In this document: one piece after another, positions 21,301 through 26,874 of the stretch
How positions within the stretch are numbered: the stretch's first letter is position 1
Layout of the letters: each line of letters begins with the position of its first letter
Assembly: GCA_003971905.1 (NCBI GenBank)
Contig: RSEE01000186.1
Coordinates: 1-26,874, forward strand
Reading direction: 5' to 3'
Source of the DNA: Moniliella sp. 'wahieum'
Taxonomy: Eukaryota; Basidiomycota; Moniliellomycetes; Moniliellales; Moniliellaceae
DNA length: 26,874 bases
Program-made: the position numbers and the translations under genes
The notes under the pieces: generated by a model
What the model was told of the DNA's origin: nothing
What the model saw: only the letters and a program-made list of their open reading frames with translations
The model's database searches: none

Positions 21301-22224
21301 AGTAGGTGTGCAACATTGCATTGCACCGCCAGTTGGATGGCACGCTCAATGGGGATCCATGTGCCTCGGTAGGACGTGCCCATTCGTTATCCTTTTGTGC
21401 TCGCCGGCGAGGACATTGTTCCGCAACCTTTGGGACCTCGACCCGGACAGGTTGGCGATCCTGAGAATCTGGGATGCGCTCATGTACCCGTCGCTCCCCC
21501 GCCGGACGCACACCACGTTCCCCACCCTGAGATGCAACATTGGCTCGCCCAAGTGAAACTCCACAGAGACGCCAGCATCAGCGAAAGTACCCGCAGCAGC
21601 ACCGCCATCGGCCGGGGGGCACCCCGGGAAGGGCGCTGGGGGGGGGGCGAGGACGGAGACAGGGGCAGGGGCGGAGACAGATGCGGGCGGAGGGGTGGCG
21701 GCGGCGTCACTGGGATCGATACGGGGAGGGGTAACGGCTCGGATGGAGGACGAGGCAGAAGCGGACTCCCAGTCGAGGCGGATGGAGAAGAGGTGGCGCT
21801 GGATGGGGCATGGGGTATGGTCGGTGAGCGCCCCGACGGGCGGGGGCCGGGGGGACACGGGAGGGGCGGCGTCCATAGAGGGCGGGGATGGGGGTTGGGC
21901 GGCGGCGTCGGCGTCTGAGAGCTGCGAGTAGACGGATGCGGGCGGCTGGGTGCTGGTTGTGCTGTCTGTGCTGTGTGCTGATTGCTGGTTGGGCTTGTGT
22001 TGTTTCTGTGCCGCTGGCTGCCAGCTATCCGCCCTGGTTTGTGTGCTCTTACCTGCGTCGTTTGCCGTGTGCGGGCTGCTGTTTGCGGTGTTCGTTTGCT
22101 GTTTGCCGCGTGCGAGCAGAAAGCGGAGAGCCGAGAGCGGAGAGGAGGCGGCCGGTTGCTCGCGGCCACAGCAGTGCCCCTGCCCATGCCGGCGTCGACC
22201 TCCATGGCGATGCCATCCCGACAT
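18351..22224 (-). CDS. Twin APSES/KilA-N - DDT - WHIM - PHD chromatin protein
   Basis: Read from 22224 downward, a Pro/Ala/Ser-rich N-terminus precedes APSES domain 1 (about 21575-21275: VCVRRGSDGYMSASQILRIA, YRGTWIPIERAIQLA, HLLKPLLEADL). A repeated AAGTP-type linker follows, then APSES domain 2 (about 21076-20780: PVFQLVVRNIACL, EADGYVSATRILKISG, RDGTWIPLQDAIQLA, HLLEPLLEHDL). A Pro-rich linker without an in-frame ATG leads to a DDT domain (about 20640-20470: FASVCHFLATFQPALGLAPL, AEVIRVLLRLL). WHIM motifs follow (LGVLHDVTSWLSLAPDCILR, DPIGWDRDGNSYYLIDTRLW, about 20360-20140), then the segment typical of fungal CECR2/RSF1-like proteins (STRAEWEAFFSALHP, SRKRSSRIVAQEEERVRR). A PHD-like finger (19057-18880: CDVC, CAAC, HHVRC, CIKH) comes last. 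DDT-WHIM proteins are ISWI remodeller partners. Many single-base shifts are needed, including around 21400 and 19560. The C-terminal stop (18351 or about 18400) is uncertain. Two adjacent genes (APSES; DDT-PHD) remain the alternative. Confidence 0.7.
21151..21222 (-). repeat. 21-24-nt coding repeat between the two APSES domains
   Basis: About three imperfect units read on the minus strand as Ala-Ala-Gly-Thr-Pro-x-Arg (AAGTPERAATGTPDRAAGTP). They form a flexible-looking linker. Lengths of 21 and 24 nt keep the frame. Confidence 0.7.
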
Positions 22225-22889
22225 CTGAGCCCCCCCGCCCCCGCACAGCGCCAGTGCCCCTGCCTCTCCGTCTTACCTCAGCATGCTCGCCCTCGAGCAC
22301 CACAGCGCCGCTCTATCGTCCAACCCTAACTGCCGGCCGCCTTGGTTAGCGACGGCCAACGCTGAAGCTTGAAGGTCGACTCTGGTCAAGCCAACCAACA
22401 CCCACCTTGCTCTCAACACGCCGTCCGCCCTGACTGGCCCCACGGCAACCAATCACTCCATCAAGCATGAATCTACTAGATGCCCTGTCGGGCGCCACCT
22501 CTTGATCCTCCCTCTCGTCGTCGAGACAGGCAGGCGTCGCAGGCACCAGCCCCTTGCCGTTCCAACAACACCCACCCTTTGTCCTTGCGTTTCCCCCACC
22601 AAGGCGCTAACCTCTGGGAGACCTCTCCCCCTGTGGCCGCTCTTGTTCTCCGCCAAATTGTGTGCTCGTGCTCTGCCAGATCTCCGGCTCGGACGAGCGA
22701 CAGACCCAGATGGAAGATGCTGTGCGTAATGTGATGCTAACTAGGGCAGGAAATGTCATCCTGATGACTGCTCGGATCGGATACGGAGGAAGGCGAGAAG
22801 AGCTGCGCGGGCAGGCCTCTGCTCCGTCCAGCCACAGTCTCAGCACCTGGCTCCACAGGGTGGGCGTGCCTCCTGCGCAACTGTTGGCT
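22225..22889. other. Intergenic region with a possible plus-strand gene start
   Basis: This holds the presumed promoter of the twin-APSES gene. ATG at 22467 (MNLLDALSGATS, then stop) and a coding-looking segment at 22665-22800 (ERQTQMEDAVRNVMLTRAG) could belong to a plus-strand gene broken by indels. No family is recognised. Confidence 0.3.
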
Positions 22890-24786
22890 TTACTCCCCCG
22901 CCATTTGGAAAAACAGGTGGACCAAAGCCACCCGATGCAAAAAGGCGTACTGCTCCCGTAGTGTAACGTGCTCAAACCTGAAGGGCGGTGTCTTGGTGAC
23001 CTGAAAACATTCAGCACACATTGGTGCGCAGGTTACTCCATGAGATGGGGGTGCCGACGAAGAAGCCATAGTCGAACCCCAACCCGAGACCGACGCCTGC
23101 TGTTCTGCAGCTGCGGGGGGGAAGGTGGTGGTCCCCATCGAGGGGGGTTGGGATGCCATGACGCAGTCGGGTCCGATGTCCATGGGTGCATCTCGATCGC
23201 AAACCGATCCACAAGCCAGGGCTCCGGCACAACAGAGGTCCCCGAGTTGGGTGTCTGAGCGGCGATCAACTGGGGAGGAGGCTCCAGGGAAGGTGGGGCG
23301 GAGCCACGGTTTGCGTCCTTCGCAAGCGATGCAGTTGTAGGACGGGTACACATGGCGCAGCGAAAGCATGAGAAGTGCCAACGGGTCCAGCTGTTAAACG
23401 CAAAGCACTCCTCCTCAACCTTTTGCTGGCAACCAGCGCATCGGTCTGTCCACGTAGCGCCAGAGTCGGAGGAAGAAGGATTCGCACTTGTTGTTTACGC
23501 CGGAGAGTTGCGCGGAACGGTTGGGTAGCCACATTCTAGCTGCGTATCCTCGGCGTCATACGGAGAAGTGCCGCCAGTCGCAATAACCTCAACGTGGGCG
23601 AGCTGGTCAAGGAACTTGTCCAAAACGTAATCATTCAGGTGCACTGCGCTCACAAGCGCCAGTTGGGTTAGTTTCTTAAGCGCTTCGGCAAGACCACCAA
23701 CGCGTGGCCTTTGTACTGGCCTCGCGACGACTGTGGAAGGTGGGGTCGGCGGCCCTGAAGGTGCCTGAAGCTGCATCATCATCTGGCGAAAACAATGACG
23801 CGCTACGCAAGGAGATCCTTGAATACGACGGAGGCGATGATGGCTAAACAAGGGGGTTTCCCCAGACTCCAAAATCGATGGTACCCTACGCACAGAGAGT
23901 GTCGAATAGGGTGGAGGCGAAGGAGGGTTAGACGAAGAGTTTGCGACATCTTCTCTGGGAAAGGGGGTTGGGGAAAAAGCGAGATAGTGATTGAATAAAG
24001 TTGTCAATTTCTTGGTGGAGCTACGCGTCTCTCGTAGCAACGCAGTACCTGAAGGCGTTGGTGTAGCACCTGACTCCCAAACTGCAGGCCGACATAAGTG
24101 AACTGTCGTACGAGGACTCCTCCAGTTTGTCGCAGCAAAAAGCAGCTCGGCATGTATAAGCTGCTCAGTCGTTCTGGTGGCGCCGGGAAAGTCGCGTGCG
24201 GCAAGCACATCCAGCACGTTGGAGATGCAGGATACCACCGAGTCTTCGAATGCCGATAGCACAGTCCAGACTCGCACTGCCTTTTCCTCCATCGCTTGTT
24301 GCTTGGCCTTGAGAGAGGCTGGTGTCTCGATCGCCTCTAGTGCGAGTACACGCTTCAGCGTCGCCGATTTCATACCGTATCTGCCTTTCCTTTTGGCCCT
24401 TCGTTTCTGGATGCAAACGCAAGCTTTGATTCGTCTCCTGCTTCCCCCCTCCCCTTCGATCTGGCTGGGCCTAGCGAATCCTTGCGGCTGGGCACGAGCG
24501 TAACGTTCCAGTACTACGATACATGGTGTCTCTATTAGCAAATCCTTCTGATCATGAGATGGGGAAGGGAAGGAACGAAGGAACGAAGGAACGAAGGAAC
24601 GAAGGACGTACTTTGTTGAACATGAAGCACTCGGGGTGCCAAGTCTCAGTGCGGGCATTGCGATCAATTCAACAAACTGGCGAAGGATCGCACTTTTGCA
24701 TCCTCGGCACGGGAGGGCAAAGCGTGTTGAGAAGTGAAAATGACAATAGACCTTGCCATCATGTTCATAGTAGGCATCATTCGGAC
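22890..24786 (-). pseudogene. Lrg1-like LIM-RhoGAP remnant lacking both ends
   Basis: Fungal Lrg1-type proteins carry three LIM domains and a C-terminal RhoGAP that down-regulates Rho1 in cell-wall signalling. Here the sequence begins inside the LIM1/2 region at a splice-acceptor-like CTAG (24787-24790), then NDAYYEHDGKVYCHFHFS, CRGCKSAILRQFVE, and TWHPECFMFNK. A 98-nt intron (24514-24611) separates that from YWNVTLVPSRKDSL. The central region RVWTVLSAFEDSVVSCISN, QLIHAELLFAAT and HLNDYVLDKFLDQL follows. LIM3 reads CAGCQQKVEEECF, WHFSCFRCAMC, then CAECFQ and FRFEHVTLREQYAFLHRVAL. It stops at TAA 22890 just after FFQMAGE. Upstream of 24790 there is only subtelomeric repeat and no LIM1. Downstream there is no RhoGAP before the next gene. 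Several single-base shifts are present as well. Confidence 0.75.
24573..24604 (+). repeat. (GAACGAAG)4 microsatellite inside the LIM-gene intron
   Basis: Four perfect 8-bp units lie within the 24514-24611 intron of the Lrg1-like remnant. Confidence 0.9.
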
Positions 24787-24838
24787 CTAGACGTATGTTC
24801 AAAGATTCAATAGTCCGAGGCGCATAACAATCGAGGCG

Positions 24839-24877
24839 GAGGTCATCGCATACGGGCTAGCCCGTATGCGATACCTC
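24839..24877. repeat. 39-nt near-perfect palindrome at the subtelomere boundary
   Basis: A perfect 28-nt palindrome (24845-24872, centred on CTAG, arms ATCGCATACGGG/CCCGTATGCGAT) is extended by GAGGT/ACCTC with one unpaired C. Flanking AATAGTCC(T)GAGGC appears on both sides as a direct repeat (24809-24822 and 24879-24892). It begins about 50 bp outside the point where the LIM gene is cut off. Confidence 0.85.
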
Positions 24878-24959
24878 AATAGTCCTGAGGCCTATGACCT
24901 CTGACGTAGTCATCACCCGTCGACGCGTGTATCCACCGCCGGCCAGCATGCCGCTGAGC

Positions 24960-25061
24960 TAATGAACATTGCACGCCCGTATCCACCCGCGGCGCCGCGT
25001 GGCCGTTACCTAATGAACATTGCACGCCTGTATCCACCCGCGGCGCCGCGCGGTCCTTACC
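24960..25061 (+). repeat. 51-bp tandem repeat, two copies
   Basis: Units start TAATGAACATTGCACGC at 24960 and 25011 and differ at only a few bases. Each contains the 12-bp perfect palindrome CGCGGCGCCGCG. A degenerate third unit may precede them (24925-24959). Confidence 0.85.
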
Positions 25062-26197
25062 TAATGGGTGGGCGCGCGGGCGCGTGGATGGGCGTAGATG
25101 TTGACTCGTGCATGGGCTTGGATGTTGATTGGGTAGTACGCTGCCTTCTTGCCTCCATCCTCCCCTCCCTCGCAGCGTTCCCCGCGCCCCAAGGTGTGTT
25201 GCCCTCGCTTCCCCTCCCATCTGTGCCTCCTTCCGCCGCCGCTCTCAGGCGCCTTGCCGCGCGTGGCTGCCCCTCCCCACGCCCGCACTGACCCACTTTG
25301 CTGTGCCTTCTGTCCAGCCCCTGCCCGCCATCCCGCCCCGCTTCTCCCATTCTTTGCCCTCTTTAAAACCCGCATGCCTGCCTCCCACGCACGCCCCAGC
25401 AATCCCCCCTTTCCCTCGCCCATCCCCACCATCGCTCGGCCATCTCCGCCATTCATTCGGCCATCGCCACCGTCGGTCGGTCAAGCGAAGCAGGGAATGG
25501 TGCAGGGATGGTGCATGGCGTTGTGCATGCCTGCTGGCCTCACGATGGCGCCCTGGCCGTCCGTCGTCACTGGCTCGCCTGCCGCCAGGACCACCGCGCT
25601 TGAGTTGGCCTTGGGTGTTCGGCTTGCCCATCTTGATCCTCGTCTCGGCCCTCTCCCACTTTGCCTCGCCCGTGTCCAAGCACCGTGCAGCTCCCCCATG
25701 CCGCTCCATGCCATTTCATTCCACCTTGCCTCATTCTGACCCGCTCTTTCTCCAGACTCTTGCCCCTCTCACCACGTCGCTCCTGGCCACGCATTGCCAC
25801 GGTTGTGTCGCCCACCTCGGCCCTCGTTACGGCCATGCTCCAACGCTTGTGTCGACTCTTGCCTCTGCCCACCGTCTCCAAGCCTGCACTCGTCATCCCC
25901 AAGCCTGCTCCTCGTTACCAAGCCTGTGCTCGCCATCCCCAAGCCTGTGCTCGCCATCTCCACGCCTCTGCTCCCTGTCTTCACACCAAGCATGTATAGG
26001 AACATAGCAATGCATACCATCATTCAGCCTACCTCTCCATGCACTCTATACATGCACCACAGAAGCATCCGAGCACCTGTCATAGATGTTGAAGCGTACA
26101 ATGACGACGACCGTCGTGGGTCTTTGAGGCGAACCTAACAACGACTGTCCCACTTTGTCAAGCGCTTCATGGCATGCACTTGCATATGATCAACAGG
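25062..26197. other. C-rich subtelomeric stretch, no supported gene
   Basis: Strong C+T bias leaves long stop-free frames (for example 25129-26007), but these translate to Pro/Ser/Cys/His low complexity with no domain and compete with equally long frames elsewhere. A 20-bp repeat lies at 25879-25975. Confidence 0.5.
25879..25975 (+). repeat. About 20-bp tandem repeat (CCAAGCCTGTGCTCGCCATC type)
   Basis: Four recognisable units start near 25879, 25898, 25918 and 25938, and a degenerate fifth follows. They are imperfect, with 1-4 mismatches between units. Confidence 0.75.
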
Positions 26198-26798
26198 TGT
26201 GGGTGGGGTGGGTCGGGGTGGGTAGGGTTAGGGGTGGGTGTAACTTCTCAACGGGTGGTCCAATCGAGAAACGGAGGCCATATGCTGCATAGAGCGGACG
26301 ATTTTATAGCGAGCTATCGTCGAGGCCATCGGAGGGTGGGTGGGGGGGTGGTGGGTGGGTAGGGTTAGGGATGGGGGGGTGTAACTTTTGAACGGGTGGT
26401 CCAATGGAAAAACGGAGGCCATATGCTGCAACGACGGACGATTTCGTAGCGAGCTATCGTCGAGGCCATCGGAGGTGGGTGTTGTGGGTCGGGGTGGGTA
26501 GGGTTAGGGATGGGTGTAACTTCTCAACGGTGCGTCGGATGGCGAATCTGAGGCCATATGCTGCATAGAGCGGACGATTTCGTAGCGAGCTATCGTCGAG
26601 GCCATCGGGGGGTGTGTCAGGCATGGTGGTGTGTCGGGGGGTGTCAGGCATGGTGGTGGGTGAGGGGGGGAGGGTTAGGGTGGGGTGGGTGAGGGGGGTA
26701 GGTTAGGGTGGGGTGGGTGTAACTTTTGAACGGGGCGTCGGATGGGAAAACGGAGGTCATATGCTGCATAGAGCGGACGATTTCGTAGCGAGCTATCG
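26198..26798 (+). repeat. Telomere-associated tandem repeats, four units with embedded TTAGGG
   Basis: Each unit has a GGGTGGG-rich head with one AGGGTTAGGG or near match (26223, 26360, 26498, 26669), then a conserved body. The body begins GTAACTT (26240, 26381, 26516, 26719) and runs through GGAGGCCATATGCTGCA and CGGACGATTT to TAGCGAGCTATCG. Spacings are 141, 135 and 203 bp. The longest holds an extra insertion with a duplicated GTGTCAGGCATGGTGGT. The last body diverges after GAGCTATCG. Confidence 0.92.
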
Positions 26799-26835
26799 CC
26801 TCGGCATAACTCTCTCCCCTTCGGGTAGCTCGCTA
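26786..26835. repeat. Inverted repeat next to the telomere (TAGCGAGCTA/TAGCTCGCTA)
   Basis: Ten-bp arms at 26786-26795 and 26826-26835 enclose a 30-nt loop, ending about 20 bp before the telomere. The left arm is the tail of the last telomere-associated unit. Confidence 0.6.
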
Positions 26836-26854
26836 TCTACCCTCGGCCCTCCCC

Positions 26855-26874
26855 TAGGGTTAGGGTTAGGGTTT
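26855..26874 (+). repeat. Telomere repeat (TTAGGG)n, right chromosome end
   Basis: TAGGGT TAGGGT TAGGGT closes the window with the G-rich strand running 5' to 3' outward, as expected at a right end. Only about three units are present, so the assembly stops inside the telomere. Confidence 0.93.

Noticed and set aside
23060..23085. TCGAACCCC as a tRNA B box
   Set aside because: No acceptor or anticodon arms can be folded around it.
25129..26007. 292-codon plus-strand open frame near the telomere
   Set aside because: It is Pro/Ser/Cys/His low complexity in strongly C-biased DNA. Other frames and the opposite strand are equally open, and no domain is present.
1..26874. CRISPR arrays, bacterial operons, ribosome binding sites, rRNA genes
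   Set aside because: The window is eukaryotic (spliceosomal introns, telomere), and none of these structures was seen.

Overview
The window is the right-hand end of a chromosome from a GC-rich fungus, most likely a basidiomycete. Evidence for this: the last bases are TTAGGG telomere repeats in the correct orientation; the introns are short (60-98 nt) with GTANGT donors and fungal branch sites (TCCTAAC, TACTAAC); and the genes belong to fungal families (Pom33/TMEM33, uL16, a MetR/Cys-3-like bZIP, type I phosphomannose isomerase, APSES domains, an Lrg1-like LIM protein). The exact lineage cannot be fixed by eye.

Layout from left to right. A Ser/Pro-rich protein gene runs off the left edge on the minus strand. 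A Pom33/TMEM33-family nuclear-envelope/ER membrane protein follows (2719-3758, +). Then come an intron-containing tRNA-Gly(GCC) (4427-4521, -), ribosomal protein uL16/RPL10 (5296-5956, -) and a bZIP transcription factor with one intron (6869-7826, -). A LisH-motif fragment lies at 9193-9261. A Ty1/copia-derived Gag-RT-RNaseH reading frame without visible integrase or LTRs occupies 9811-12399 (-). An AT-hook/zinc-knuckle nuclear protein (14398-16124, +) and phosphomannose isomerase (16782-18226, +) follow. A long minus-strand gene (18351-22224) encodes two APSES/KilA-N DNA-binding domains followed by DDT, WHIM and PHD modules. A LIM-RhoGAP (Lrg1-like) remnant missing both ends lies at 22890-24786. 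From about 24.8 kb outward there are only subtelomeric repeats: a long palindrome, 51-bp tandem repeats, a C-rich stretch, about four telomere-associated repeat units with embedded TTAGGG, and the telomere.

Two points govern how to read this annotation. First, almost every recognisable gene, including the essential and otherwise perfect uL16 gene, is broken by single-base indels, mostly deletions. I read this as residual long-read assembly error, so the CDS spans below run across frame breaks and no single open frame covers them. Second, the most unusual biology is the twin-APSES-DDT-WHIM-PHD protein, which looks like an ISWI-type chromatin-remodelling accessory subunit with its own sequence-specific DNA-binding module. 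Next is the stand-alone copia-derived gene with altered catalytic residues. No operon or shared pathway links the genes; they are independent eukaryotic transcription units.
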